DNA of 64,000 nt from Acidovorax sp. KKS102 (GCF_000302535.1 NC_018708.1:248001-312000); one strand, 5' to 3'. Positions 1-9,840 are shown, counted from the stretch's first letter. The notes: generated by a model from the letters alone, not told the origin. Numbers and translations are program-made.

Positions 1-2
1 AG

Positions 3-647
3 GCCGCCCAGCCCGACGTGGAGTTTGTGGCCGAACAAGCCACGCCACTGGGCCGGGTGGATGCGGGCAGCGTGGTGCAAGCGCTGTCGGATGCCAAGCC
101 CGACGCTGTCTTCAACGTGTTGTTTGGCGCGGACCTGTCGAAGTTCGTGCGCGAAGGCAACACGCGCGGCCTGTTCAAGGGCATCGAGGTGGTCAGCGTG
201 TTGACGGGCGAGCCCGAATACATGGACCCCCTGAAAGACGAGGCCCCCAACGGCTGGCTGGTGACCGGCTATCCCTGGTACGGCATCAACACCCCCGCAC
301 ACAAGGCGTTCGAGCAGGCGTACCAGGCCAAGTTCAAGGACTACCCGCGCCTGGGCTCGGTGGTGGGCTACAGCATGATCAAGTCGGCTGCGGCTGGTAT
401 TGCCAAGGCCAAGAGCACCGACACCGACAAGCTGGTCGCTGCCTTCAAGGGGCTGCAGGTGGACACCCCGTTCGGCAAGATCACCTACCGTCCTGAAGAC
501 CACCAGGCCACCATGGGCGCGTTTGTCGGTCGCACCAAGAACGAAGGCGGCAAGGGCGTGATGGTGGACTACGTCTACCTGGATGGCGCCGATGCCAAGT
601 ACCAGCCGTCCGCTGCCGACGTGAAGAAGTCGCGAAGCGCTGATTGA
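3..647 (+). CDS. ABC transporter substrate-binding protein, 5' end outside window
   Basis: C-terminal part (about 214 residues) of a periplasmic binding protein of the Leu/Ile/Val-binding (Peripla_BP_6) family. The frame is open to the window edge, so the true start lies upstream; the GTG at 18 is only an internal valine. Visible family traits are the segment NGWLVTGYPWYGI, the helix AFEQAYQAKFKDYPRLGS and the motif GYSMIKSAAAGI before a C-terminal DTPFGKITYRPEDHQ block. It is followed 167 bp later by the permease and ATPase genes of the same transporter type, so it probably feeds that importer. The ligand cannot be told from sequence; aromatic acids or amino acids are both usual for this class. 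Confidence 0.85.
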   Translation, partial: AAQPDVEFVAEQATPLGRVDAGSVVQALSDAKPDAVFNVLFGADLSKFVREGNTRGLFKGIEVVSVLTGEPEYMDPLKDEAPNGWLVTGYPWYGINTPAHKAFEQAYQAKFKDYPRLGSVVGYSMIKSAAAGIAKAKSTDTDKLVAAFKGLQVDTPFGKITYRPEDHQATMGAFVGRTKNEGGKGVMVDYVYLDGADAKYQPSAADVKKSRSAD

Positions 648-814
648 TTCCCTCTGAGGTCTGAGGCGCCCGCCGCGCCTCGGTCCCGGCAGACGCTACC
701 GGCGGTCCGGCACAGCCGGATTTCTGGTGGCGCTGGCTGGGGCGTGCCTGGCTTCTTTCATGTGCTGCGAGTGATGCGCAACACGGGTGGTGATGACTTG
801 AGGGTTTATCGAAC

Positions 815-2722
815 ATGAGTTTTTCGGGTTTCATCGTCCAGCTCATCAACGGGTTGGCGAGCGCGTCGTCGCTGTTCCTTGTGGCGGCGGGTCTGTCGCT
901 GATCTTTGGCGTGACGCGCATCGTGAACTTTGCCCATGGCTCGTTCTTCATGGTGGGCATCTACGTCGCGTATTCGCTGGTCGAGCGCCTGAGCGGTGCC
1001 CTGGGCTTCTGGGTGGCTTTGCCACTCGCCGCGCTGATCGTCGGCGTGCTCGGGGCGCTGATCGAAGTGGTGCTGCTGCGCCGCATCTACAAGGCGCCCG
1101 AGCTGTTCCAGCTGCTGGCCACGTTTGCCCTGGTGCTGGTCATCAAGGACGCGGTGTTGTGGCTTTGGGGCCCCGACGAACTGCTGGGCCCACGCGCGCC
1201 GGGCCTTTCGGGTTCCGTCAGCTTGCTGGGGCGGCAGTTTCCCAGCTACGACCTGTTCCTCATCGTGGTCGGTCCGCTGGTGCTGGGCGCCGTCTGGCTG
1301 CTGCTCACGCGCACCCGGTTTGGCACGCTGGTGCGCGCCGCAACACAAGACCGCGAGATGGTGAGCGCCCTGGGCGTCAACCAGGCCTGGTTGTTCACGG
1401 CCGTGTTCGCGCTGGGCGCGATGCTGGCGGGGCTCGGTGGCGCACTGCAGCTGCCGCGCGAGCCCGCCACGCTGGAGATGGACCTGCACACCATCGGTGC
1501 CGCCTTCGTGGTGGTGGTGGTGGGTGGCATGGGTTCCATCCCGGGCGCGTACGCCGCAGCCCTGCTGATCTCCGAGATCAAGGCCATCTGCATTTGGCTG
1601 GGTGTGGTTGACGTGTTTGGGCTGAGTGTTTCGTTTTCCAAGCTGACGCTGGTAGTGGATTTTCTGGTGATGGCGGTGGTGCTGGTCTGGCGCCCGTGGG
1701 GCCTGTTCGGCCGGCCGCAGGCACCCAGCCGCTACGTGGGCATGCAGGAGGAGCCGCTGCGTCGGCCTGGCAAGGCCTACCTGGTGGCGGCCGCGGTGCT
1801 GGGCCTGCTGCTGGCCGCAGCGCCGGTGCTGACCGCGCAGTCGCCGTACACCACGGTGCTGCTGATCGACCTGCTGATTGCGGCGCTGTTTGCTGCCAGC
1901 CTTCACTTCATCATGGGGCCTGCGGGCATGCATTCCTTCGGCCATGCCGCCTATTTCGGGTTGGGCGCCTATGGTGCGGCCCTGCTGGTGCGCTCACTCG
2001 GGCTGCCCATGGAGCTCGCACTGGTGGTGGCGCCGCTGGTGGCCGCCGCCGGGGCGTTTGTCTACGGCTGGTTTGCAGTGCGGTTGTCGGGTGTGTACCT
2101 GGCCATGCTGACCTTGGCCTTTGCCCAGATCACCTGGGCCATCACCTACCAGTGGGACAGTTTCACGGGGGGCAGCAACGGCCTCACAGGCGTGTGGCCT
2201 GCGGCCTGGCTGGCAGACAAGCGCATGTACTACTGGCTCACGCTGGCACTGGTGGGGGCAGGGGTGTGGTGGCTGCGCCGCGTGCTCTTCTCGCCGTTTG
2301 GCTATGCGTTGCGCGCGGGGCGTGACTCTGTGCTGCGGGCCGATGCCATTGGCATCGATGTCAAGCGCATGCAGTGGGCAGCGTTTGTGGTGGCGGGCAC
2401 GGCGGCGGGGCTGGCAGGGGCGCTGTATGCGTTCTCCAAAGGCAGCATTTCGCCGGAGTCTCTGTCCGTGGGCAAATCGGTGGATGGGTTGGTCATGGTG
2501 CTGCTGGGCGGCATCCAGACGCTGGCGGGCCCCGTGGTGGGCGCGGTCACCTTCACCTGGCTGCACGACACCGTGGCGCGCAACACCGATTACTGGCGCG
2601 CCATGCTGGGCGCCATCATCCTCATCCTGGTGCTGCTGTTTCCGCAGGGCATCGCGGGCCCCATCAAACAGATTTTTGACAACATGCGTGACGCCAAGAA
2701 CACCAAGGAGGGCACGGCATGA
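815..2722 (+). CDS. Branched-chain amino acid-type ABC permease, LivH-LivM fusion
   Basis: Inner-membrane permease of 635 residues, about twice the length of LivH or LivM. Residues 1 to about 290 match LivH (opening with FIVQLINGLASASSLFLVAAG and the VTRIVNFAHG motif) and residues from about 315 match LivM (ILL-type helices, then HFIMGPAGMHSFGHAAYFGLGAYGA and the loop GGSNGLTGVWP). Both halves are strongly hydrophobic with many predicted membrane spans. It overlaps livG by the ATGA stop/start, so translation is coupled. A single fused permease would serve both halves of the channel. Fused LivHM proteins are known in Comamonadaceae and related groups, so the fusion is not likely to be an artefact. 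Confidence 0.92.
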   Translation: MSFSGFIVQLINGLASASSLFLVAAGLSLIFGVTRIVNFAHGSFFMVGIYVAYSLVERLSGALGFWVALPLAALIVGVLGALIEVVLLRRIYKAPELFQLLATFALVLVIKDAVLWLWGPDELLGPRAPGLSGSVSLLGRQFPSYDLFLIVVGPLVLGAVWLLLTRTRFGTLVRAATQDREMVSALGVNQAWLFTAVFALGAMLAGLGGALQLPREPATLEMDLHTIGAAFVVVVVGGMGSIPGAYAAALLISEIKAICIWLGVVDVFGLSVSFSKLTLVVDFLVMAVVLVWRPWGLFGRPQAPSRYVGMQEEPLRRPGKAYLVAAAVLGLLLAAAPVLTAQSPYTTVLLIDLLIAALFAASLHFIMGPAGMHSFGHAAYFGLGAYGAALLVRSLGLPMELALVVAPLVAAAGAFVYGWFAVRLSGVYLAMLTLAFAQITWAITYQWDSFTGGSNGLTGVWPAAWLADKRMYYWLTLALVGAGVWWLRRVLFSPFGYALRAGRDSVLRADAIGIDVKRMQWAAFVVAGTAAGLAGALYAFSKGSISPESLSVGKSVDGLVMVLLGGIQTLAGPVVGAVTFTWLHDTVARNTDYWRAMLGAIILILVLLFPQGIAGPIKQIFDNMRDAKNTKEGTA

Positions 2723-3501
2723 GCCTCCTCAAAGTCAACGGTCTGGGCAAATCGTTCGGCGGCGTCAAGGCGGTGGATGGCATCCACTTCGAACTCGCTG
2801 CGGGTGAGCTGCTGGCACTCATCGGCCCTAACGGCGCGGGCAAGTCCACCACCTTCAATATGGTCAACGGTCAGCTTCCTGCCGATGTCGGCTCCATCCA
2901 GCTCAACGGGCAGGAGCTGGTGGGTCGCAAGCCGCGCGACATCTGGCGCATGGGGGTGGGCCGCACCTTTCAGATCGCCGAAACCTTTGCGTCGCTGACG
3001 GTGGTGGAGAACGTGCAGATGGCACTGATCTCCAACGACGGTCTGCTGTTCTCCCTATGGCGCAGGGCTGCCGACCACAAACGCGAAGACGCTCTGGCGT
3101 TGCTCGACCAAGTGGGCATGAAGTCGCAGGCCGACCGGCCCTGTAGCGTGCTGGCCTATGGCGATGTGAAGCGTGTGGAGCTGGCGATTGCCATGGCCAA
3201 TTCGCCCAAGCTCCTGCTCATGGACGAGCCCACCGCCGGCATGGCGCCCAAGGAGCGCAACGAACTCATGGCGCTGACCAAGCAGCTGGTGATCGACCGC
3301 CACATGGCCGTGCTCTTCACCGAGCACAGCATGGACGTGGTGTTTGCCTATGCCGACCGCATGATCGTGCTGGCGCGCGGGCGACTGATTGCCGAGGGCA
3401 AGCCGCTGGAGCTGCGCGACCACCCCAAGGTGCAGGAGGTCTACTTCGGCACCGGCAAGACGTTTGAGAAGAAAGCCGCAGCCAATGCGGAGGCGGCATG
3501 A
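2719..3501 (+). CDS. livG: ABC transporter ATP-binding protein, LivG type
   Basis: Cytoplasmic ATPase of 260 residues for the importer. Walker A is GPNGAGKST near residue 36, Walker B is LLLMDEPTAGM, and the H-loop is TEHSMDVVFAYADR. The ABC signature region reads LAYGDVKRVELAIA rather than the usual LSYGQQR, a modest deviation. The C-terminal stretch HPKVQEVYFG is typical of LivG proteins. It overlaps the permease upstream by 4 bp and livF downstream by 4 bp, so the three genes form one tightly coupled operon. Expected partner is the LivF subunit, giving a heterodimeric ATPase. Confidence 0.93.
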   Translation: MSLLKVNGLGKSFGGVKAVDGIHFELAAGELLALIGPNGAGKSTTFNMVNGQLPADVGSIQLNGQELVGRKPRDIWRMGVGRTFQIAETFASLTVVENVQMALISNDGLLFSLWRRAADHKREDALALLDQVGMKSQADRPCSVLAYGDVKRVELAIAMANSPKLLLMDEPTAGMAPKERNELMALTKQLVIDRHMAVLFTEHSMDVVFAYADRMIVLARGRLIAEGKPLELRDHPKVQEVYFGTGKTFEKKAAANAEAA

Positions 3502-4247
3502 CCATGACGACCCACAACCCCAAAGAACTGCTGCTCCAGGCCAAGGGCCTGCAGGCCTGGTACGGTGCCGCGCAAATCCTGTACGACGTGGACCTGGACG
3601 TGCGCCGGGGCGAAGTGGTTGCGCTGATGGGCCGCAACGGCGCAGGCAAGTCCACCACGCTCAAGACGCTGATGGGCATGCTGGCCAAGCGCAAGGGCAG
3701 CATCCAGTTCATGGGCCGCGACATCTCCAAAAGCGACCCGCACGGCGCCGCGCGCCTGGGCCTGGGCTTTGTGCCCGAAGACCGCCGCGTGTTCACCGAC
3801 CTCACGGTGATGGAGAACCTGGAAGTGGGCCGCCAGCCCGCCCGCACCTGGCCCGACGGCACGGCCGCGCCAGTGTGGACACCCGAGCGCCTGTTCAAGC
3901 TCTTCCCCAACCTGGGCGAGATGCCCCAGCGCCCCGGCGGCCGCATGAGCGGCGGCGAGCAGCAGATGCTCACCGTGGCCCGCACGCTCATGGGCAACCC
4001 CTATCTGGTGCTTCTGGACGAGCCCTCTGAAGGTGTGGCGCCCGTCATCGTGGAGCAGATGGCGCACATGATCCTGGAGCTGAAAGAGCAGGGCGTGAGC
4101 ATCCTGCTGTCCGAGCAGAACATGCACTTTGCCGAGTTGGTCTCCGATCGCGCCTATGTGCTCGAAAAGGGTCAGATCCGTTACCAGGCCAGCATGGAAC
4201 AGCTGGCCGCCAACGAAGAGGTGCGGCGCGCCTACCTCAGCGTCTGA
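3498..4247 (+). CDS. livF: ABC transporter ATP-binding protein, LivF type
   Basis: Second ATPase of the importer, 249 residues. Walker A GRNGAGKSTT, signature MSGGEQQML, Walker B LVLLDEPSEGVAP and the LSEQNMHFA H-loop region are all present and canonical. The motif GLGFVPEDRRVFTDLTVMENL is characteristic of LivF. It begins within the stop codon of livG (ATGA overlap). Downstream there is a 131-bp gap before a second binding-protein gene, which has its own strong ribosome binding site and may be transcribed separately. Confidence 0.93.
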   Translation: MTMTTHNPKELLLQAKGLQAWYGAAQILYDVDLDVRRGEVVALMGRNGAGKSTTLKTLMGMLAKRKGSIQFMGRDISKSDPHGAARLGLGFVPEDRRVFTDLTVMENLEVGRQPARTWPDGTAAPVWTPERLFKLFPNLGEMPQRPGGRMSGGEQQMLTVARTLMGNPYLVLLDEPSEGVAPVIVEQMAHMILELKEQGVSILLSEQNMHFAELVSDRAYVLEKGQIRYQASMEQLAANEEVRRAYLSV

Positions 4248-4378
4248 CCCCCGCTGCCAACGTACACCTGTGGTGTGTGGCCCACGTGTGCCGTTGGTTA
4301 CAAAAAACACCTCTGCAAGCACTTGCATGAAGTTTGTGCTCACACGGAAACTTTGCCTTTTGATGTAAGGAGCACTAC

Positions 4379-5551
4379 ATGAAGTGTCGAGGAGTGGAGG
4401 ATGGATGCGTCGACCGCCGCAGCGCCATGGTGGGCCTGGCGGTGGCAGGGCTGGCATGGGCAGGCCCGGCAGCCGCCGAGACCGGGGTGACAGACACCCG
4501 CATCAAGGTAGGGCAGTCGGCCGTGTTTACCGGCCCGGCCAAGGATTTCGGGGTGGACTACAAGGCGGGCATTGCGCTGGCGTTCGACAAGGTCAACAAG
4601 ACCGGCGGCGTGAACGGGCGCACGCTGGAGCTGGTGTCGCACGACGACGCCTACGAGCCCAAGAAGACGGCCGAGAACACGGTCAAGCTCATTGACGAAG
4701 ACAAGGTCTTCGCCCTGATCGGCTACGTGGCCACCGGAAACCTCATCGCCGCCATGCCCCTGGCGGAGAAAGCAGGCGTGCCCATGTTCGCGCCGCTGGT
4801 GGGCACCACGTCCTTCCGCACCACGCACAACCGCTACCTGTTCCATGTACGCGCCAGCTACGAGACCGAGCTGCGCAAGATCGTGGGCCACCTCGCCACG
4901 CTGGGCATCAACAACATCGCCGTCATTTACCAGAACAGCGCGTTTGGCAAATCCAACCTCGACACCTGCCTGCAGATCGCCGAGGGCCTGAAGGTGAAGG
5001 TGGTGGATTCCGTGCCCATGGAGATCGCCGCCACCGACGCCAAGCCCCAGGTCGCGCAGCTCACCAAGGCCCAGCCGGGCGCAGTGGTGATGATCATGGC
5101 GGGCAAGATGGTGGAGGTGTTTCTGCGCGACTACCGCGCGGCGGGCGCAGCCTCGCCGCTGTACACCATCTCGGTGGGCATCACCGACGCACCGGGCTCT
5201 GCGCAGCGGCTGAACGGCGGCATCGAAGGGCTGGTCACGGCCAGCATCGTGCCCTCGCCGCAGGCCAGCCGTCTGGCCATCGTGGCCGACTACCGCAAGG
5301 ACCGCGCGGACGCGGGCGAGAAGATCGACAGCTACACCATGCTGGAGGGCTACATCGCCGCACGCGTGTTTGTGGAAGGTGTCAAACGCGCAGGCAAAGC
5401 GCTCACGCGCGAAGGCTTCATCAAGGCCATGGAAGACATGGGCACCACCAAGATCGGCGACTTTCCGCTGGTGTATGGCCCGGGCAACCACAATGGCTCC
5501 AACTTTGTGGACCTGGAGATGTACACGCGCAGCGGGTCGCTGCGACGCTGA
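4379..5551 (+). CDS. ABC transporter substrate-binding protein (LivK/Peripla_BP_6 family)
   Basis: Periplasmic ligand-binding protein of 390 residues. The start is supported by TAAGGAG located 9 bp upstream. An N-terminal export signal is visible: a charged start with DRR, a hydrophobic stretch AMVGLAVAGLAWAG and a PAAA cleavage area. The mature part shows family hallmarks IKVGQSAVFTGPAKDFGVDYKAGI, a SHDDAYEPKKTAENTVKLI block and IAVIYQNSAFGKSN. It lies between the Liv-type importer and a molybdenum hydroxylase, so the imported compound may be the hydroxylase substrate; that link is inference. The ligand is unknown. Confidence 0.9.
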   Translation: MKCRGVEDGCVDRRSAMVGLAVAGLAWAGPAAAETGVTDTRIKVGQSAVFTGPAKDFGVDYKAGIALAFDKVNKTGGVNGRTLELVSHDDAYEPKKTAENTVKLIDEDKVFALIGYVATGNLIAAMPLAEKAGVPMFAPLVGTTSFRTTHNRYLFHVRASYETELRKIVGHLATLGINNIAVIYQNSAFGKSNLDTCLQIAEGLKVKVVDSVPMEIAATDAKPQVAQLTKAQPGAVVMIMAGKMVEVFLRDYRAAGAASPLYTISVGITDAPGSAQRLNGGIEGLVTASIVPSPQASRLAIVADYRKDRADAGEKIDSYTMLEGYIAARVFVEGVKRAGKALTREGFIKAMEDMGTTKIGDFPLVYGPGNHNGSNFVDLEMYTRSGSLRR

Positions 5552-5572
5552 CTGAGAACAACCTACCGAGAC

Positions 5573-6079
5573 ATGCACGCGCCCGCTTCACCTTCCCCGG
5601 TTGTCGTCAATGGCCAGCCGTGTGCCCTGCCACAGAGCACCTTGGCCAGCGCCACGCTGCTGCACGTGCTGCGCAACGACCTGGCCCTCAACGGCCCCAA
5701 ATACGGCTGCGGCCTGGGGCAGTGCGGCGCCTGCACGGTGCTGGTCGATGGCATTGCCGCGCGGGCCTGCGTGATCCCGGCGCAGGGCGTGGCAGGCCGT
5801 GAGGTGACGACGCTGGAGGGGCTGCCCGGGCGTTGCAGCGTTACCGAGGGACTTCACCCGGTGCAGCAAGCCTTTGTGGATGAACAAGCCGCGCAATGCG
5901 GCTATTGCCTCAACGGCATGGTGATGATGGCCGTGGCTTTGCTGGAGCGCAACCCTGACCCCGACGAAGCAGCCGTGCGCCGCGAGCTGTCGGGCAACCT
6001 GTGCCGCTGCGGCACGCATGTCGAAATCATCCGCGCTGTGCTGCGCGCGGCCCAGCTGATGCGCGAGGCCCAGGCATGA
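5573..6079 (+). CDS. Molybdenum hydroxylase small subunit, two [2Fe-2S] clusters (NicA/IorA-like)
   Basis: Iron-sulfur subunit of a xanthine-oxidase-family hydroxylase, 168 residues. The plant-ferredoxin-type cluster motif is C46-G-L-G-Q-C51-G-A-C54, with its fourth cysteine in RACVIP. The second domain has CGYCLNG and LCRCGTH, ligating the second cluster. The length matches the two-subunit enzymes without a FAD subunit: nicotinate dehydrogenase NicA and isoquinoline oxidoreductase IorA. It carries electrons from the molybdenum site to the haem domains of the partner. It overlaps the large-subunit gene by ATGA. There is no export signal in this subunit. Confidence 0.92.
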   Translation: MHAPASPSPVVVNGQPCALPQSTLASATLLHVLRNDLALNGPKYGCGLGQCGACTVLVDGIAARACVIPAQGVAGREVTTLEGLPGRCSVTEGLHPVQQAFVDEQAAQCGYCLNGMVMMAVALLERNPDPDEAAVRRELSGNLCRCGTHVEIIRAVLRAAQLMREAQA

Positions 6080-9000
6080 ACACGCCTCCATCCCTGCGCG
6101 CCCATAGCCCGCTCACCCGCGCCGACTTCCATGCCGCCCAGGGCGTGCTGCTGGTGGTGCGCAACCCACCGCCCGCGCCACCGCCCGTCAAGGGCCAGCC
6201 CGCGCTGGTGGCAGGCAACCCGGCCGAGGGCGTGGAGATACTGATCGCCGTGTGGGACGACGGCAGCGTGACCGCGCTCAACGGCCATGTGGACCTGGGC
6301 ACCGGCATCCGCACCGCGCTGGCGCAGATCGTGGCCGAAGAACTCGATGTGCCGCTGGCGCAGGTGAACATGGTGCTGGGCGACACCACCCGCGCGCCCA
6401 ACCAGGGTGCCACCATCGCGAGTGCATCCATCCAGATCCACGCCAAGCCCCTGCGCACCGCCGCCGCGCAGGCGCGCCACTGGCTGGTGGCGCAGGCCGC
6501 AGAGCGGCTGGGCGTGCCGGTGGATCAATTGCAGGTGCGTGCCGGTGTGGTGCAGGTCACGGCAGACCCGTCGTGCCAACTCGCCTACGGCGCGCTGCTG
6601 GCGGGCGCACACACCACGCTGGAACTGGTGGACGCCACGCCCACCAAGGCCGCCGCCGATTACACCGTGGTCGGCCAGTCCGTGCCGCGTGTGGACATCC
6701 CTGCCAAGGTCAGTGGCGAGCTGGTGTTTGTGCACGACATGCGCGTGCCCGGCATGCTGCACGGCCGCGTGGTGCGCCCTCCGTATGCGGGGGCCGACCA
6801 TGGCGACTTCATCGGCAACACGCTCGAATCGGTAGACCAGCAGTCCATCGCCCACATCCCCGGCATCCGCGCCGTGGTGGTGATCCGCGACTTTGTGGGC
6901 ATCGTGGCCGAGCGCGAGGAACAGGCCGAGCAGGCGCTGCGCGAGCTGAAGGTGCGCTGGAAAGACTGGCCCGGCTTTCCTCGCCAGGACAGCGCCGAGG
7001 CGCTGGAACAAGCCATCCGCGCCAACCCCGCCACGCAGCGCCGCCTGGTGGACGAGGGCGATGTGGAGGGCGCCCTGGCCGCGCTGTCCGCCGACGGCCA
7101 GCCCATGCCGCGCACATACGTGTGGCCGTACCAGATGCACGGCTCCATCGGCCCATCGTGCGCGGTGGCCGAATGGCGCAGCGATGACAGCACCGGCCGC
7201 CCGCGCATGACCGTGTGGGCGGGCACGCAAAACCCCCATGTGCTGCGCGCCGACCTGGCCCGCCTGATGGGCCTGCCCGATGTGGACATCGACCTCATCC
7301 GCATGGAGGCCGCAGGCTGCTACGGCCGCAACGGCGCCGATGATGTGGCGGCCGATGCCGCGCTGCTGTCACGCGCCGTAGGCGCCCCGGTGCGCGTGCA
7401 GCTCACGCGCGAGCAAGAGCATTTGTGGGAGCCCAAGGGCACGGCGCAGCTCATGCAGGTGCGCGGTGGGCTCAAGGCCGATGGCACCGTGGCGGCGTAC
7501 GACTTTGAAACGTCCTACCCCTCCAACGGCGCGCCCACGCTGGCCCTGCTGCTCACCCGCACCATCGAGCCCGTGGCCCAGGCCTACGAGATGGGCGACC
7601 GCACTGCGCGCCCGCCCTACCAGTACGACAACCTGCGCGTGGCCGTCAACGACATGCCGCCCATCGTGCGCGCATCGTGGCTGCGGGGCGTGTCGGCGCT
7701 GCCCAATTCGTTTGCGCACGAGTCGTATGTGGACGAACTGGCCACGGCAGCGGGGGTGGACCCGGTGCAGTTTCGCCTGCAACTGCTGAACGACCCGCGC
7801 GCTGCCGAGCTGGTGCAGGCCACGGCCGAAAAGGCGGGCTGGATTCGCCGCACCGGCCCGCAGCAGCGCCCCTTGGATGCTGACAACAGCGGTGAATGGG
7901 TCCAAGGCCAGGGCTTTGCCTACGCCCGTTACATCCACAGCAAATGGCCCGGCTTTGGCGCCGCCTGGGCGGCCTGGGTGGCCGATGTAGAGGTCAACAA
8001 GAAGACCGGCGAGGTGCACGTGCGCCGCGTGGTCGTGGGGCACGACGCGGGCCTGATGGTGAACCCCGTCGGTGTGGAGCAGCAGGTGCACGGCAACGTG
8101 CTGCAGACCACCAGCCGGGCGCTCAAGGAGCAGGTGACGTTCGAGCCCGTCAAGCAGGCCGTGGACAACCGCGAATGGGGCAGCTACCCCATCCTGAGCT
8201 TCCGCGAGGTGCCGGTCATCGAGGTCATGCACATGCCCCGGCAAGACGAGGCGCCGCTGGGCTCGGGCGAGTCGTCTTCTGTGCCGGGCACGGCGGCGAT
8301 TGCCAACGCGATTTTTGACGCCACGGGTGTGCGCTTTCGCGCACCGCCCTTCACACCCGAGGCGGTGCGTGCCGGGCTCAACCCCTTGCCCGGCGGCGCA
8401 GGCGAGGCGGCTGCAAGCAGCACCGCACCCACTGAGCAGGCACAGGTATTGCCCACGCTGGAGCTGCCATCCCCCAGTTTGTCCACCGTGCCCGCCAGCG
8501 CCACATGGCCCGCCAAACGCAGCCCCTGGGCACGCGCGCTGGCCCTGGTCGCCGGTGGCATCGCCATGGGCGCAGCGCTGCTGGGCTGGCGCCCCTCCAT
8601 CGCGCCCGTGGTGCAGACGGCGGGTGCGTCGGTCTACAACGCCGCCACCATCGAACGCGGCCGCCTGCTGGCCGCTGCGGGCGACTGCGCGGTGTGCCAC
8701 ACCGCCCCCGGCGGCACGCCCAACACGGGCGGCCGCGCCATGGAAACGCCATTCGGCAAGGTCTACACCACCAACCTCACGCCCGACGCCGAGACCGGCA
8801 TCGGCCAGTGGTCCTTCAGCGCCTTCCAGCGCGCCATGCGCGAAGGCATCTCGCGCGATGGCAAACACCTGTACCCCGCGTTCCCGTACACGTCGTTCGC
8901 CAAGATGAGCGACGATGACCTGACCGCGCTGTACGCCTACCTGATGGCGCAACCCGCCGTGCGGGCCGAGGTGCCGAAGACCGAGTTGACCTTTCCGTTC

Positions 9001-9840
9001 AGCGTGCGCCCGCTCATGGCGGGCTGGAACGCGCTGTTCCACGACGCGACCCCGTTCAAGCCAGACCCGACCCGCCCGCCCGAATGGAACCGGGGCGCTT
9101 ACCTGGTGCAGGGCGTGGGCCACTGCGGCGCCTGCCACACGCCGCGCAACGCGCTGGGGGCCGAGTTGGGTGGCGCTGCGTTCCTCTCGGGCGCCATGGT
9201 GGATGGCTGGGAGGCGCCTGCGCTTACCGGCCTGTCGAAAGCGCCCGTGCCCTGGACGGCCGATGCGCTGTATGGCTACCTGCGCCACGGCCACAGCCCG
9301 CAGCACGGCAGCGCCTCCGGCCCCATGGCGCCCGTGGTACGCGAGCTGGCCCACTTGCCTGACGACGACATTCGCGCCATGGCGAGTTACCTGGCCTCGT
9401 TCACCGCGACGGACGCTGCTACCCAGCCAGCCACACAGCCTGTGTCAGACCCACAACAGCGCGCCCAAGCCGCCGTGGCCCAGGCCGCCGCGCTGGCCCC
9501 GCAGCCCGGCCAGGCCCAGCGCCTGTTCAACGGTGCCTGCGCCGCCTGCCACCACGACGGCGACGGCCCCAAGCTGCTCGGTGTGAACGTGCCCCTGGCG
9601 CTCAACAGCAACCTGCACAGCGACCGGCCCGACAACCTGCTGCAGGTCATCGTGCACGGCATCCGCGAGCCCGCCGCGCGGGACATCGGCTTTATGCCCG
9701 GCTTCGGCCACGCGCTCAGCGACGCGCAGATCACCGAGCTGGCGGGCTACATGCGCCAGCGCTACGCCCCCGGCCGCCCGGCGTGGCGCGATGTGCCCGA
9801 GGCACTGGCCCGCGTGCGGGCGGGGCCTGCGCATCCTTAG
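6076..9840 (+). CDS. Molybdenum hydroxylase large subunit with three cytochrome c motifs (NicB-like)
   Basis: Large catalytic subunit, 1254 residues. Residues 1 to about 770 are the molybdopterin-binding part (Ald_Xan_dh_C2), with VDLGTGIRTALAQIVAEE near the N-terminus and a GSGESSSVPGTAAIANAI motif at its end that holds the likely catalytic glutamate. A hydrophobic segment around residues 820-840 is a probable membrane anchor. Three haem c sites follow: CAVCH (871), CGACH (1017) and CAACH (1155). This order is that of nicotinate dehydrogenase NicB; isoquinoline and aldehyde oxidoreductases are the alternatives, but they usually lack all three haems. Electrons would leave to the respiratory chain rather than to NAD. 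The ATG at 6076 overlaps the previous stop and is preferred over upstream in-frame codons. No nicotinate-pathway genes (nicC, nicX, nicF) are nearby, so the substrate is open. Confidence 0.9.
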   Translation: MNTPPSLRAHSPLTRADFHAAQGVLLVVRNPPPAPPPVKGQPALVAGNPAEGVEILIAVWDDGSVTALNGHVDLGTGIRTALAQIVAEELDVPLAQVNMVLGDTTRAPNQGATIASASIQIHAKPLRTAAAQARHWLVAQAAERLGVPVDQLQVRAGVVQVTADPSCQLAYGALLAGAHTTLELVDATPTKAAADYTVVGQSVPRVDIPAKVSGELVFVHDMRVPGMLHGRVVRPPYAGADHGDFIGNTLESVDQQSIAHIPGIRAVVVIRDFVGIVAEREEQAEQALRELKVRWKDWPGFPRQDSAEALEQAIRANPATQRRLVDEGDVEGALAALSADGQPMPRTYVWPYQMHGSIGPSCAVAEWRSDDSTGRPRMTVWAGTQNPHVLRADLARLMGLPDVDIDLIRMEAAGCYGRNGADDVAADAALLSRAVGAPVRVQLTREQEHLWEPKGTAQLMQVRGGLKADGTVAAYDFETSYPSNGAPTLALLLTRTIEPVAQAYEMGDRTARPPYQYDNLRVAVNDMPPIVRASWLRGVSALPNSFAHESYVDELATAAGVDPVQFRLQLLNDPRAAELVQATAEKAGWIRRTGPQQRPLDADNSGEWVQGQGFAYARYIHSKWPGFGAAWAAWVADVEVNKKTGEVHVRRVVVGHDAGLMVNPVGVEQQVHGNVLQTTSRALKEQVTFEPVKQAVDNREWGSYPILSFREVPVIEVMHMPRQDEAPLGSGESSSVPGTAAIANAIFDATGVRFRAPPFTPEAVRAGLNPLPGGAGEAAASSTAPTEQAQVLPTLELPSPSLSTVPASATWPAKRSPWARALALVAGGIAMGAALLGWRPSIAPVVQTAGASVYNAATIERGRLLAAAGDCAVCHTAPGGTPNTGGRAMETPFGKVYTTNLTPDAETGIGQWSFSAFQRAMREGISRDGKHLYPAFPYTSFAKMSDDDLTALYAYLMAQPAVRAEVPKTELTFPFSVRPLMAGWNALFHDATPFKPDPTRPPEWNRGAYLVQGVGHCGACHTPRNALGAELGGAAFLSGAMVDGWEAPALTGLSKAPVPWTADALYGYLRHGHSPQHGSASGPMAPVVRELAHLPDDDIRAMASYLASFTATDAATQPATQPVSDPQQRAQAAVAQAAALAPQPGQAQRLFNGACAACHHDGDGPKLLGVNVPLALNSNLHSDRPDNLLQVIVHGIREPAARDIGFMPGFGHALSDAQITELAGYMRQRYAPGRPAWRDVPEALARVRAGPAHP

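Noticed and set aside
663..681. GAGGCG/CGCCTC hairpin as a terminator after the first binding-protein gene
   Set aside because: Six-base stem without a T-run in GC-rich DNA; likely chance.
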